From Martinezella calliandrae (lineage in GTDB: Bacteria > Pseudomonadota > Alphaproteobacteria > Rhizobiales > Rhizobiaceae): a DNA stretch of 64,000 bases. Shown piece after piece: positions 53,499 through 61,884 of this stretch. The stretch lies in NCBI RefSeq assembly GCF_030272695.1, contig NZ_JARFYN010000007.1, forward strand, positions 1 through 64,000, in the 5' to 3' direction. The notes under the pieces are model-generated. The model ran no database searches, was not told the origin of the DNA, and saw only the letters and a list, made by a program, of their open reading frames with translations. Numbering within the stretch: the stretch's first letter is position 1; each line of letters opens with the position of its first letter. Both the position numbers and the translations under genes were made by a program.

Positions 53499-54137
53499 AT
53501 GGGCGAGAAAACCGAAAAGCTTCTTTCCATCCTGAAACTGCAGCCCGTCGTTCCTGTCCTCATTGTCGAAGATGCGAAATCGGCTGTGCCGCTCGCCCGG
53601 GCGCTGGTTCAAGGCGGTTTGAAGGCAATCGAGATCACGCTGCGCACCGCCGGCGCGCTCGATGCCGTCCGCGCCGTGGCGGAGGAAGTCGAAGGCGCTG
53701 AAGTCGGCGCCGGCACGATCCTGAATGTCGCGCAATGGGAAGCTGCCGTCGAGGCTGGCTCGAAGTTCATCGTCAGCCCCGGTACGACGCAGGAGCTACT
53801 AGACGCTGCCCGCTCCTCCCACGTGCCGCTGCTGCCGGGTGCGGCGACAGCGAGCGAAGTCATGGCGCTGCGCGAGGAAGGCTACAAGGTGCTGAAATTC
53901 TTTCCGGCCGAACAGGCTGGCGGCGCTGCCTATCTGAAGGCGCTGTCCTCGCCGCTCGCGGGCACGCTGTTCTGCCCGACCGGCGGCGTTTCGCTGAAGA
54001 ATGCCCATGATTACCTGTCGTTGCCGAACGTCATCTGCGTCGGCGGCTCCTGGGTTGCGCCGAAGGAACTGGTCACGGCCGGCGACTGGGCCGGGATCAC
54101 CAAGCTCGCCGCCGAAGCGGCCGCATTGAAGGGCTAA
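53499..54137 (+). CDS. eda: 2-dehydro-3-deoxy-phosphogluconate aldolase
   Basis: A 212-residue KDPG/KHG aldolase, the last step of the Entner-Doudoroff pathway, splitting KDPG into pyruvate and glyceraldehyde 3-phosphate. VVPVLIVEDAKSAVPLARAL opens the protein, EITLRTAGALDAV carries the catalytic Glu, and KFFPAEQAGG holds the Schiff-base Lys. VSPGTTQELL and CPTGGVSLKNA are also typical. AAGGGAG lies upstream. It is monocistronic, closed by a strong terminator. Confidence 0.94.
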   Translation: MGEKTEKLLSILKLQPVVPVLIVEDAKSAVPLARALVQGGLKAIEITLRTAGALDAVRAVAEEVEGAEVGAGTILNVAQWEAAVEAGSKFIVSPGTTQELLDAARSSHVPLLPGAATASEVMALREEGYKVLKFFPAEQAGGAAYLKALSSPLAGTLFCPTGGVSLKNAHDYLSLPNVICVGGSWVAPKELVTAGDWAGITKLAAEAAALKG

Positions 54138-54157
54138 GACCTTCCGAAAAGTCGACC

Positions 54158-54196
54158 AAAGGGCGTGTATGGCTCCATACGCGCCCTTTTGCTTTT
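54158..54196 (+). terminator. Rho-independent terminator of eda
   Basis: AAAGGGCG (54158-54165) and CGCCCTTT (54182-54189) enclose an inner stem GTATGG-CT-CCATAC, giving a long hairpin, followed by TGCTTTT. It lies 20 bases after the eda stop. Confidence 0.9.
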
Positions 54197-54323
54197 CGGC
54201 AGGTTTGTATTCGCAATCGTCTCTTCCTATTTCCCTCTTGCAGGTTTGTTTGCGCATGATCTCGCCAAGAACCGCCGCGCAGGTTTTGGGATCATGCTTT
54301 ACAAAGGACGGAGGACCATCAAG

Positions 54324-55031
54324 ATGATCGACGCCCGCAAGCTTCTGGACCAGTTCCTGGGATCGCAAGTTCCGGGAATGCAGGGAAGCGTGAGAGACAA
54401 GGCGACTGAAGCCATCAATCTTGCCAGGGACAATCCGCTGGCGACCAGTGCCATTGCCGGCGTGCTGCTGGGCACAAAGACGGGCCGCGAGATTACCGGC
54501 AACGTATTGACGCTCGGCGGTCTCGCCGCCATCGCCGGGCTTGGCTATCAGGCCTACAAGAACTACCAGGCCGGCAATGCGCCGGAGCCGGCGCCGCAAC
54601 CTGCCGAGCAGGCGGAGCCGCAATTCCTGCCGCCGCCTTCCAATTCCGGCTTTAGCACCACGCCGGCGATCGCAAGCAATGATTTCGCACTTTCCCTTGT
54701 CCGCGCCATGATCGCCGCCGCCCGCGCCGATGGGCATATAGACGATGCGGAGCGCAAACATATTCTCGGCAAGGTGCAGGAAGCGGGTGTCGGCCCAGAA
54801 GCGGAAGCTTTTTTAAAGCGTGAGCTCGCTAACCCTGTCGATCTCGACGCCATCGTCGCATCGGCGCAAACGGAGGAGCAGCGCGTGCAGGTCTACACTG
54901 CGTCGCGGCTGACGATCGAGCCGGATTCGCGGGCAGAGCGCGGTTATCTCGATCTTCTCGCCGGCCGTCTCGGTCTCGCCGACGCGTTGGTCGATCATAT
55001 CGAGGCAACGGTCGCAAGCGCCAAGGTCTGA
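54324..55031 (+). CDS. DUF533 family protein (TerB-like, YebE-like)
   Basis: A 235-residue protein of the DUF533 family. It begins MIDARKLLDQFLG, has a glycine/alanine-rich hydrophobic stretch (TLGGLAAIAGLGYQAYKNYQ, about residues 66-85) followed by a Pro-rich linker, then a TerB-like helical domain (RAMIAAARADGHIDDAERKHIL, in part, with the conserved acidic residues). GGACGGAGG precedes ATG 54324. Function unknown; E. coli YebE belongs to the envelope-stress regulons. It is probably an inner-membrane-associated protein. Confidence 0.85.
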   Translation: MIDARKLLDQFLGSQVPGMQGSVRDKATEAINLARDNPLATSAIAGVLLGTKTGREITGNVLTLGGLAAIAGLGYQAYKNYQAGNAPEPAPQPAEQAEPQFLPPPSNSGFSTTPAIASNDFALSLVRAMIAAARADGHIDDAERKHILGKVQEAGVGPEAEAFLKRELANPVDLDAIVASAQTEEQRVQVYTASRLTIEPDSRAERGYLDLLAGRLGLADALVDHIEATVASAKV

Positions 55032-55098
55032 TCATCCTCGGGAAGGGCCGGTTGCCTTTCACGGGCGGCTGGCCTAAGCCTTCGCCGGACAACGATTA

Positions 55099-55338
55099 GT
55101 GGCGCGCGAAGGAATAGCCATTTTGACGGATAAAAACAGCGAAACCCGCTCAACGGCGATCGCAGCCGCCATTATTTTGTTGGCAGCCATGGCGCTACTG
55201 TACCTGATGCCCGATGTCATCGTCTGGCTCGGCAATGTTTCGCCGTGGCTCGGCACCGGCTTCGGCGTCCTGGTCATCCTGGCCTTCTTTTTGGTCTTCT
55301 GGCTGAGAGCCCGCTATCAGAGGCGCAAGAACCGATAA
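55099..55338 (+). CDS. Small hypothetical membrane protein
   Basis: A protein of 79 residues from GTG 55099, or 71 from TTG 55123, which has AAGGA ten bases upstream. Two hydrophobic helices (AAAIILLAAMALLYLM and FGVLVILAFFLVFWL) and a basic C-terminus RARYQRRKNR suggest a small inner-membrane protein with both ends inside. No family is recognised. It follows the DUF533 gene by 67 bases. Confidence 0.6.
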   Translation: MAREGIAILTDKNSETRSTAIAAAIILLAAMALLYLMPDVIVWLGNVSPWLGTGFGVLVILAFFLVFWLRARYQRRKNR

Positions 55339-55347
55339 TCCACGGGG

Positions 55348-56460
55348 TCAGGTCTGCAGCGACGCACCGAGCAATATCACGCCGGAGCAGATGACCAGCA
55401 ATGCGCCCAGGATTTCGATGCCATTGCCGACCCATGTCGAAAGCTTCGAACCGCGACCGGTGAAATGCACGGCGGTGCCCTTGGCGAAGACGGCGATAAT
55501 GGCGAGCAGCGAGACGGTCAACGCGGTGCCGACCGACATGGCGATGACCGAAAGCAGACCGCCGAAATAGAGCCCGTTCAGCATCGAGAAGGTCATGACG
55601 AGCAGCGCGCCCGAGCAAGGGCGCAGGCCGACGGTGATGACCGCAGACCAGGCTTCACGGACACTGAATTTTTCGTTCGACAGCATTTTCGGATCCGGCA
55701 GGTGCGAATGGCCGCAGGTCTCGCAGACCATGTCATTGGCCAAATCATGCGTCGAGTCGTCGCAATTATAGCGATTGCCCGACTGCGCAATCGCGCGGAG
55801 ACGGGAGAGTTTTTGCACAGGACCTGAGCTTTTGGAGGCATCTTCGAAAAGCGATATGCTGACCGGGCCGGCCGACGTCGCGAATTGCACCTCCTGGCGC
55901 TGCGGCCCGCTCTGGATCATCGAGCGCAGTTTGCGAAACAATAGCCAGCCACCAAAGATAATCACCATGACGAAGCTGGTGATTTCCATCGCATTGGTGG
56001 CCATCGTCATGGTGATGCCCGAGCCGCGCAGAACGAAATAGGCGGCCCCGACGACGAGAACGGCGACGATGCCCTGAATGAAGGCCGAGATAAACGAGAT
56101 GACGATACCACGCTTCAGCTCGATCTCGTTTGCGACCATGTAGGAAGAGATGACGGCCTTGCCATGGCCGGGGCCGGCGGCATGAAAGATGCCGTAGGCG
56201 AAGGAGAGGCCGACCAGCGTCCACAGCTGCCAAGGGTCCTGGCGCATGGCCTCGATGGATTTGGTGAGCGCCCGATAGAAGGTCTGTTGTTGGTAGTTCA
56301 CATAGAGAAAGATCGGCGCCAACGGCCCCCCGGTCGGCTGGAAGCTCGGTTCCGCCGTGCCGATGCCGAGCGGCGATCCGGTGGCGTGCGCAAGGCTAAC
56401 TGCCGCGAAAAAGGCGAGAGCTGCCGCAGCAATTAGCTTCGATATCCGTGACGTCAGCAT
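55348..56460 (-). CDS. NicO family nickel/cobalt exporter
   Basis: A 370-residue membrane protein of the NiCoT-related NicO (RcnA-like) family. The metal-site motif is FHAAGPGHGKAVISSYMV, and the second conserved region is GLRPCSGALLVMTF. A cytoplasmic loop holds a CETCGHSHLPD stretch that may bind metal. A signal-like helix opens the protein. Its start overlaps the DUF1007 gene by seven bases. Such proteins export Ni or Co, or move Ni for enzyme assembly; the direction is not readable from sequence. Confidence 0.88.
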   Translation of the reverse strand: MLTSRISKLIAAAALAFFAAVSLAHATGSPLGIGTAEPSFQPTGGPLAPIFLYVNYQQQTFYRALTKSIEAMRQDPWQLWTLVGLSFAYGIFHAAGPGHGKAVISSYMVANEIELKRGIVISFISAFIQGIVAVLVVGAAYFVLRGSGITMTMATNAMEITSFVMVIIFGGWLLFRKLRSMIQSGPQRQEVQFATSAGPVSISLFEDASKSSGPVQKLSRLRAIAQSGNRYNCDDSTHDLANDMVCETCGHSHLPDPKMLSNEKFSVREAWSAVITVGLRPCSGALLVMTFSMLNGLYFGGLLSVIAMSVGTALTVSLLAIIAVFAKGTAVHFTGRGSKLSTWVGNGIEILGALLVICSGVILLGASLQT

Positions 56461-57134
56461 TGGACGTCTATCCGCGTTGCGAAGAGCTTCGACATGGTGG
56501 TTCCCGTTGGATCGTTGAAGAAGGCGTCCGTTAAAGTCGCCTTGTTTTCGGCGATTACGTCGTCCGGATCGGGGCGCACGACTTTCTGCGTGCAGCCTTT
56601 AAAGGCATCGCCTTCCGTCACCAGCTCGCTGTCGCTGGGAAAATCGATCGAGGTGTAGAGCGTCGGGTCGTAGATGCCGAAGCTGAGCTTGTTGCCCTTC
56701 AGCACCATAGGCTCGGATGGCTTGACCGCGAAGAACATCAGGAGCTGCCCGTCCTTGTAGTCGACATTGATAACCTCTGGCTTGTTCACCTTGATGGCTT
56801 TGCCGTTAAGCGTCAGGTTTGTGTAGTAGTCGTACTCGGCCAGCGAATCGCGCACCGTCTTGCCGACTTCCTTGAGCTCGTCCGGATCGAGCTTCAGATT
56901 GGTGTTCTTGTCGAAATCCATCAGCACCGAGGAGGAGAAGACCTCGTCGAAGCGCCAGACATTACGCAACTCCCGCACCGTGCCGTCGGAGCCTGCGAGT
57001 ACTTCCAGACGCGCTTCCACGAAGATATGCGGATGTGCCGATGCCGCGAAAGGCGCGAGCAACAGGCCTCCGACGAGGGCGGTAGAATAGACAGGTGCGG
57101 ATTTTCTCATGCGTCCGATGTGCTTCGTGAGCAT
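56454..57134 (-). CDS. DUF1007 periplasmic partner of NicO transporter
   Basis: A 226-residue exported protein of the DUF1007 family. A signal peptide (residues about 1-33, ending AASAHPH) exposes an N-terminal His-Pro-His that is strongly conserved in the family and could bind a metal ion directly after cleavage. VWRFDEVFSSSVLMDFD is the other family mark. GAGGTG precedes ATG 57134. It is co-translated with the NicO protein and probably delivers or captures its metal in the periplasm; that role is inference. Confidence 0.86.
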   Translation of the reverse strand: MLTKHIGRMRKSAPVYSTALVGGLLLAPFAASAHPHIFVEARLEVLAGSDGTVRELRNVWRFDEVFSSSVLMDFDKNTNLKLDPDELKEVGKTVRDSLAEYDYYTNLTLNGKAIKVNKPEVINVDYKDGQLLMFFAVKPSEPMVLKGNKLSFGIYDPTLYTSIDFPSDSELVTEGDAFKGCTQKVVRPDPDDVIAENKATLTDAFFNDPTGTTMSKLFATRIDVQC

Positions 57135-57200
57135 TGATTCACCTCGATTTCTGGTCAGGAAATGAGACGGAATTGGGACCAGTCGCCAGAGCTAAAATGT

Positions 57201-58094
57201 TCAGCTGTGCTTGCGGAACCAGTTATGCAGGTAGTCGACGAAGATGCGCACCTTGGCCGGGAGATAACGGCGGTGCGGGTAGACTGCATAGATGCCGCGG
57301 TCGGTTGGGATGTAATCGTTGAACAATGTCAGCAGTTCGCCGCTCGCGATCGCCTTGCGGCCGATGAAATCCGGTACCACGGCAACGCCGAGGCCAGACA
57401 AGGCGGCGCGCAGCGTGGCGTGCGGGCTATTGACTTCGATCGGGCCGCTGATGGCCACATTGAACGTCGTGCTGTCCGGATTGAAGAAGCGGATGCTGTT
57501 CTGTGAACGGTTGTTGGTATCGACGATAAAGGGCACATTTGCCAGATCGTTGGGATGTTCCAGCGTCGGATAGCGGTCAAGAAACTCTTTGGTCGCGCAG
57601 ATGTGAACGCGGAAATCCGAGATCTTGCGGGCGATCATGCCAGAATCCTCGAGCTTGGTGACGCGCACGGCGACATCGAAGCCTTCTTCGATCAGATCGA
57701 CGAATCGGTCGTCGGCGGCGATCTCCAGCGCGAGGTCGGGATTTTCTTTGGCGAAGTCGATCAAGGATTGCCCGACATCGGCGTCGACGAAAGTGCGCGG
57801 CACGGAGATACGCAGACGGCCCTTGAGCTGCTGATTGCTCTCGCGCACGAGGTCGGCGAGATTGTCGATCTCTTTCAGTATGTCGGAAGCCGTGCGATAG
57901 TAAGTATGGCCCGCCTCGGTCATCGAAAATTGCCGGGTCGTGCGATTGAGCAGGAGCGCGCCAAGCTCATCCTCGAGTTCTCGGACATATTTGGAAAGCA
58001 GCGCCTTGGAGCGCCCGGTTTTCCTTGCGGCCGCGGAGAAACCTTCCGCCTCGACCACATCGATAAAGGCGCGAATCCGGGTCAAAGTGTCCAT
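57201..58094 (-). CDS. LysR family transcriptional regulator
   Basis: A 297-residue LysR regulator. The DNA-binding helix pair is IRAFIDVVEAEGFSAAARKTGRSKALLSKYVRELEDELG (residues about 6-45, in part ARKTGRSKALLSKYV). The effector domain starts near LKGRLRISVPRTF. The subgroup resembles AaeR/DsdC-like activators of the CrgA class. GAGGGC lies upstream of ATG 58094. A 9-base inverted repeat with an 11-base spacer lies 30 bases upstream of the start, suiting autoregulation. Target genes are not evident; the NicO pair downstream and odc across the long leader are both possible. Confidence 0.88.
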   Translation of the reverse strand: MDTLTRIRAFIDVVEAEGFSAAARKTGRSKALLSKYVRELEDELGALLLNRTTRQFSMTEAGHTYYRTASDILKEIDNLADLVRESNQQLKGRLRISVPRTFVDADVGQSLIDFAKENPDLALEIAADDRFVDLIEEGFDVAVRVTKLEDSGMIARKISDFRVHICATKEFLDRYPTLEHPNDLANVPFIVDTNNRSQNSIRFFNPDSTTFNVAISGPIEVNSPHATLRAALSGLGVAVVPDFIGRKAIASGELLTLFNDYIPTDRGIYAVYPHRRYLPAKVRIFVDYLHNWFRKHS

Positions 58095-58123
58095 GGCAAA
58101 GCCCTCGTTAACCGTCGCAAGTT

Positions 58124-58152
58124 ATTGAACAAATTGCGCTGGGTTGTTCAAT
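58124..58152. promoter_or_regulatory. LysR-type inverted repeat
   Basis: ATTGAACAA (58124-58132) and TTGTTCAAT (58144-58152) are perfect inverted arms with an 11-base spacer, immediately upstream of the LysR gene. The geometry and position fit a binding site for that regulator. Confidence 0.65.
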
Positions 58153-58626
58153 TATTTTTTTCAGTCGTCGGCGAAAAAAAATCTTGATTATTACCGCGAA
58201 TATTCCTATTTCGGTTTCAGCCCAAAGTCGCACGTGCCCGTGGGTGTCCGCCGATCCTCGATGTGGTGAGAAAATCGGTAAGGTACCTGGAATTAACCCC
58301 TCCAGTCGCTATTCCGGCCAACCGGAAAATGCGAGGACATCTGAAGCAACGACGGTGCGGGCCTTTTTGTTCTCTCCCGGCTTTCCATCAGCCGGGGTTA
58401 CTGAAGAGGCACACCTTCATTGCCGGAAGTGCGGTTGGGATTTTCCCTCCAATCCATGGCAGACAAAGCCGAATCCGCGCTGCGTTCGTAGCACTGGTTC
58501 ATTATCTGCGCGTCGCGCGTTTGCACGGTTCCGGGGTCTCCACCGGCTGGTACCTGAGCGGATGAGCGTCGCCCTTTGTCCTCTGGGTTTTTCCCGGAGC
58601 TTTTGGAATTGAAAAAGGGAATTGAC
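58153..58626 (+). promoter_or_regulatory. Long leader region of the ornithine decarboxylase gene
   Basis: About 470 bases separate the LysR operator from the decarboxylase start and hold no convincing protein gene. Two hairpins are visible: CCCGGCT/AGCCGGG (58376-58382 with 58390-58396) and CTCTGGG/CCCGGAG (around 58580-58598, loop TTTTT, one G-U pair). A short reading frame ends at 58565 (C-terminus VSTGWYLSG) and might be a leader peptide. Alphaproteobacterial ornithine decarboxylase genes are known to carry a conserved leader called the speF RNA motif, so a regulatory RNA is plausible here but unproven. Confidence 0.4.
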
Positions 58627-59760
58627 ATGACCACGCAACGTATTCGCGACTTTCTCGCTACCCGACGTCCGGACGGTCCCTGCCTGGTGGTTGATCTCGA
58701 TGTCGTCCGCGACAATTTTCACGCCTTCCGTCATGCCATGCCGGACAGCGCCATCTACTATGCCGTAAAGGCCAACCCGGCTCCGGAAGTGCTGCGCCTG
58801 CTCGCAAGCCTCGGCTCCAACTTCGATTGCGCGTCCGTCGCTGAAATCGAAATGGCGCTCGACGCCGGTGCGACGGCTGCCCGCATCTCCTTCGGTAACA
58901 CCATCAAGAAGGAGCGCGATGTCGCCCGTGCGCATGCACTTGGTATCGACCTCTTCGCTGTCGACAGCCACGAGGAAGTCGAGAAGATTTCCCGTGCCGC
59001 TCCCGGCGCTCGTGTGTTCTGCCGCGTGCTGACGGATGGGGAAGGCGCCGAATGGCCGCTGTCTCGCAAGTTCGGCTGCGTTCCACAGATGGCTGTCGAC
59101 GTTCTCGTCTATGCCCATCAGCTCGGCCTGGAATCCTACGGCGTGTCTTTCCACGTCGGCTCGCAGATGACCAAGGTCGATGCCTGGGACGCTGCCCTTG
59201 CCGATGCCAAGCGCGTCTTCGTCTCGCTTGCCAAGCAGGGCATTCACCTGCAGATGGTCAACATGGGCGGTGGTTTCCCGACCAAGTACCTGCGCGACGT
59301 TCCTTCGGCCGAAGCCTACGGCAAGGCGATCTTTGCGTCTCTGCGCGCCCATTTCGGCAACCAGATCCCGCGCACGATCATCGAGCCGGGCCGCGGCATG
59401 GTCGGCAATGCCGGCGTGATCAAGGCTGAAGTCGTCCTAATCTCCAAGAAGTCGGACAACGACGCCGCTCGCTGGGTCTTCCTCGACATCGGCAAGTTCG
59501 GTGGTCTCGCCGAAACCATGGACGAGGCGATCCGCTACCCAATCCTCACGACGCGTGACGGCGACGAGATGGAACCCTGTGTCATCGCCGGCCCGACCTG
59601 CGATTCGGCAGACGTGCTTTATGAAAAGAACCTCTATCCGCTACCGGTCACGCTCACCATCGGCGACGAGGTCCTGATCGAAGGCACCGGTGCCTATACC
59701 ACGACCTATTCGGCGGTTGCTTTCAACGGCTTCGACCCGCTGAAGGCCTATGTCATCTAA
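58627..59760 (+). CDS. odc: Ornithine (lysine) decarboxylase, fold type III
   Basis: A 377-residue PLP enzyme of the alanine-racemase fold that decarboxylates ornithine to putrescine, and in some rhizobial forms also lysine to cadaverine. The PLP Lys48 lies in YYAVKANP, HVGSQ and GGGFPTKY follow, EPGRGMVG binds phosphate, and the catalytic Cys325 lies in GPTCDSAD. ATG 58627 has AAAAAGGGA upstream; an in-frame ATG at 58576 lies inside the leader hairpin region. It forms the synthetic counterpart to the putrescine uptake and oxidation genes at 16.6-22.2 kb. Confidence 0.93.
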   Translation: MTTQRIRDFLATRRPDGPCLVVDLDVVRDNFHAFRHAMPDSAIYYAVKANPAPEVLRLLASLGSNFDCASVAEIEMALDAGATAARISFGNTIKKERDVARAHALGIDLFAVDSHEEVEKISRAAPGARVFCRVLTDGEGAEWPLSRKFGCVPQMAVDVLVYAHQLGLESYGVSFHVGSQMTKVDAWDAALADAKRVFVSLAKQGIHLQMVNMGGGFPTKYLRDVPSAEAYGKAIFASLRAHFGNQIPRTIIEPGRGMVGNAGVIKAEVVLISKKSDNDAARWVFLDIGKFGGLAETMDEAIRYPILTTRDGDEMEPCVIAGPTCDSADVLYEKNLYPLPVTLTIGDEVLIEGTGAYTTTYSAVAFNGFDPLKAYVI

Positions 59761-59855
59761 AGTCCGATATCGCCGCCCCGTAACCAGCCGGGGCGGCACC
59801 CTCACAATAAGTTCGTCACCACCGCTGATAACGGTATTGGGCACGGGAGGCCGGT

Positions 59856-60446
59856 ATGGCCGCTGTTCTTGATTCTGTGCGCGCATTCTTTGCGCCTTCC
59901 ACTTTCACCCTCGACCTGGAAAACGCAGGCGACGTCGTTGCGCGAGAAAATCTGCTCGATCGCGTCATGGGCGCCAACCGCCGCAAGAAGTCGTCCGAAA
60001 AGCTCCGCCGCGGTCGCGTTCCGGCCGAGGGCCTGGCGCTTGTCGCCCGCGATCGCGCCGGCCATGTCATCGGCACCGTTCGTCTGTGGAACATCGAGGC
60101 CGGCGTCGATCGTGAAACCCGCCCGGTAGACGCGCTGTTGCTCGGACCGCTGGCTGTCGATTGTGCCCATGAGGGCAAGGGCGTCGGTTCGGCGTTGATG
60201 CGCGCCGCCATCCTCGAAGCCAAGAAGCGTGGCCATGGTGCCATCCTGCTCGTCGGCGACGCGCCTTACTATGAGCGTTTCGGCTTCTTCGCCGAAAAGA
60301 CCCGCCATCTCGTCATGCCCGGTCCGCTCCAGCGCAACCGCTTCCTCGCGCTGGAACTCAAGGATGGCTGGCTGGATGGCGCTGCCGGCATGATCGTCGC
60401 CAGCGGCCGCAAGCTGGGTCAACCTCCGGTCGCCATGGCTGCCTAA
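59856..60446 (+). CDS. GNAT family N-acetyltransferase
   Basis: A 196-residue acetyltransferase. VDALLLGPLAVDCAHEGKGVGSALMRAAI holds the acetyl-CoA loop (HEGKGVGSALM), and LLVGDAPYYERFGF is the typical C-terminal strand. This subgroup resembles YhbS-like proteins. GGGAGG precedes the ATG. It lies 95 bases after odc in the same direction and may act on a polyamine or be functionally unrelated; no motif decides this. Confidence 0.88.
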   Translation: MAAVLDSVRAFFAPSTFTLDLENAGDVVARENLLDRVMGANRRKKSSEKLRRGRVPAEGLALVARDRAGHVIGTVRLWNIEAGVDRETRPVDALLLGPLAVDCAHEGKGVGSALMRAAILEAKKRGHGAILLVGDAPYYERFGFFAEKTRHLVMPGPLQRNRFLALELKDGWLDGAAGMIVASGRKLGQPPVAMAA

Positions 60447-60484
60447 AGCCTCATCCGCCTTCGCCCATGCGAGCGGAGGCGTTT

Positions 60485-61861
60485 CTACTTTGCCGCCTTC
60501 AACCGATCCTTCGCCGGGTCGTAACCGTCCGTCAGTGTCTTCAGAAATGCGACGAGATCGGCGATTTCGGTATCGTTCAGCGCGGGCGCGTCGCCGAACT
60601 TGCGGTTCATAGGTGCGTCGATGACGTCGATATTGGCCTGATACTGCGTCGGCAGGTCGTTGTATTTCTGGGCCTCGCCCTTGGCGTCCTTCGGATAGAT
60701 CTCGTTAGGATTGGTGTCGCGCTTGACGTAGAAGCGAGTGACGTCCTCCAGCGAGTGGTAGATGCCATTATGGAAGAAGACGTGGCGGGTGGCGACATTG
60801 CGCAGTGTCGGCGTCTTGAATAGCCCGCAATTCCGCGGCTGCTCGGAATAGGTGTCATTGCGCAGCGGACCGCAGATGCCGGTGTCGTAATAGTGCGGGT
60901 CGGCATTGGCTGGAATGTCCGGATTGCGTGGTGCGCCAAGGGCCTCGAATTCGAAATCCGTGAAGTTCGGCATATGGCCGTCGCCAGTCATCTTGTCGAG
61001 ATGGCAGGAGGCGCAATTGCCCTTGTTGGGATCGTCGAACAGCTTCAGCCCGCGCATTTCGGCGTCCGACAGCGTCGCCTTGCCGCGCAGATAATAGTCG
61101 TATTTGCTTGAATAAGGGTGGAAGGACGGCTCTTCGATCTGATAACGCGCCAGCGCAAAACCGGCTTCGGCGATCGTCATTTCCTGATCATTAAGGACAT
61201 TGTTGCCAAAAAGGGCACCAATGTCCTTGCCATAACTCTGCCTCAGCTTGCCATAGACGGCGGCGGCATCGGCATTGGCCATCTCGAAGGGTGATATCAT
61301 CGGCTGCAGCGCCTGTTCCTCCAGCGAATCGACGCGGCCATCCCAGAACATGCCACCCTGCGGCACAAGATCGGGTGCATTCGACCCGGCCTTGACGACG
61401 GCCTGTGCCGTCAGCGGTCCCGCGACGTTTGCCGGGGCATTGGCAAGCGCTACGCCGGAGGCTTCGGTCATCGGGGCCGCCTCGGCAGCCTCGTCGACCG
61501 CGCTCTCCCCGCCGACGGAGAAGGAAGGCGTCGACATCTTGTAGGCGAGACTCGGAACGGCGCGGATGCCAGGCCGATCGAGATGCGGTCCTCCCAATTG
61601 CACGGCGCGATCATTAGCTGGCGCATAGTGATTGTTGGGATCATGACAGGTGGCGCAGGACATTTGGCCGCCGCCGGACAATGATGGGTCGTAGAACAGC
61701 TTCCGCCCCAGCTGAGCGACAGCACTCAGTGTAGCCTCGTCGTCAATGGTATCTGAAGTGGCATTGGCGGGTTCGCTAGCCAAGCCGATGGTCGCCCCCG
61801 CGAGCGAGACGCTCGCGAGTGCGATCAGGGGGAGGAAACGGTGCTTAGTGTTCAAGGACAT
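60485..61861 (-). CDS. Di-heme cytochrome c peroxidase (MauG/CcpA family)
   Basis: A 458-residue exported cytochrome. A signal peptide (residues 1-34) precedes LGRKLFYDPSLSGGGQMSCATCH with the first heme site CATCH (69-73); the second is CASCH (283-287). An unusual Ala-rich insertion of about 50 residues (113-167) separates the first heme region from FWDGRVDSLEEQALQPM. The C-terminal TPTLRNVATRHVFFHNG is typical of the family. These enzymes reduce peroxide or oxidise protein side chains in the periplasm. It follows the phosphoesterase gene by 23 bases and is probably co-transcribed. Confidence 0.9.
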   Translation of the reverse strand: MSLNTKHRFLPLIALASVSLAGATIGLASEPANATSDTIDDEATLSAVAQLGRKLFYDPSLSGGGQMSCATCHDPNNHYAPANDRAVQLGGPHLDRPGIRAVPSLAYKMSTPSFSVGGESAVDEAAEAAPMTEASGVALANAPANVAGPLTAQAVVKAGSNAPDLVPQGGMFWDGRVDSLEEQALQPMISPFEMANADAAAVYGKLRQSYGKDIGALFGNNVLNDQEMTIAEAGFALARYQIEEPSFHPYSSKYDYYLRGKATLSDAEMRGLKLFDDPNKGNCASCHLDKMTGDGHMPNFTDFEFEALGAPRNPDIPANADPHYYDTGICGPLRNDTYSEQPRNCGLFKTPTLRNVATRHVFFHNGIYHSLEDVTRFYVKRDTNPNEIYPKDAKGEAQKYNDLPTQYQANIDVIDAPMNRKFGDAPALNDTEIADLVAFLKTLTDGYDPAKDRLKAAK

Positions 61862-61884
61862 TTTCCATCCCGCTCATTCATGGC

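Noticed and set aside
58263-58565. 100-codon frame before odc as a conventional gene
   Set aside because: Only its 3' portion is of interest as a possible leader peptide; the start is weak and the composition is not protein-like, so it is mentioned under the leader region instead.
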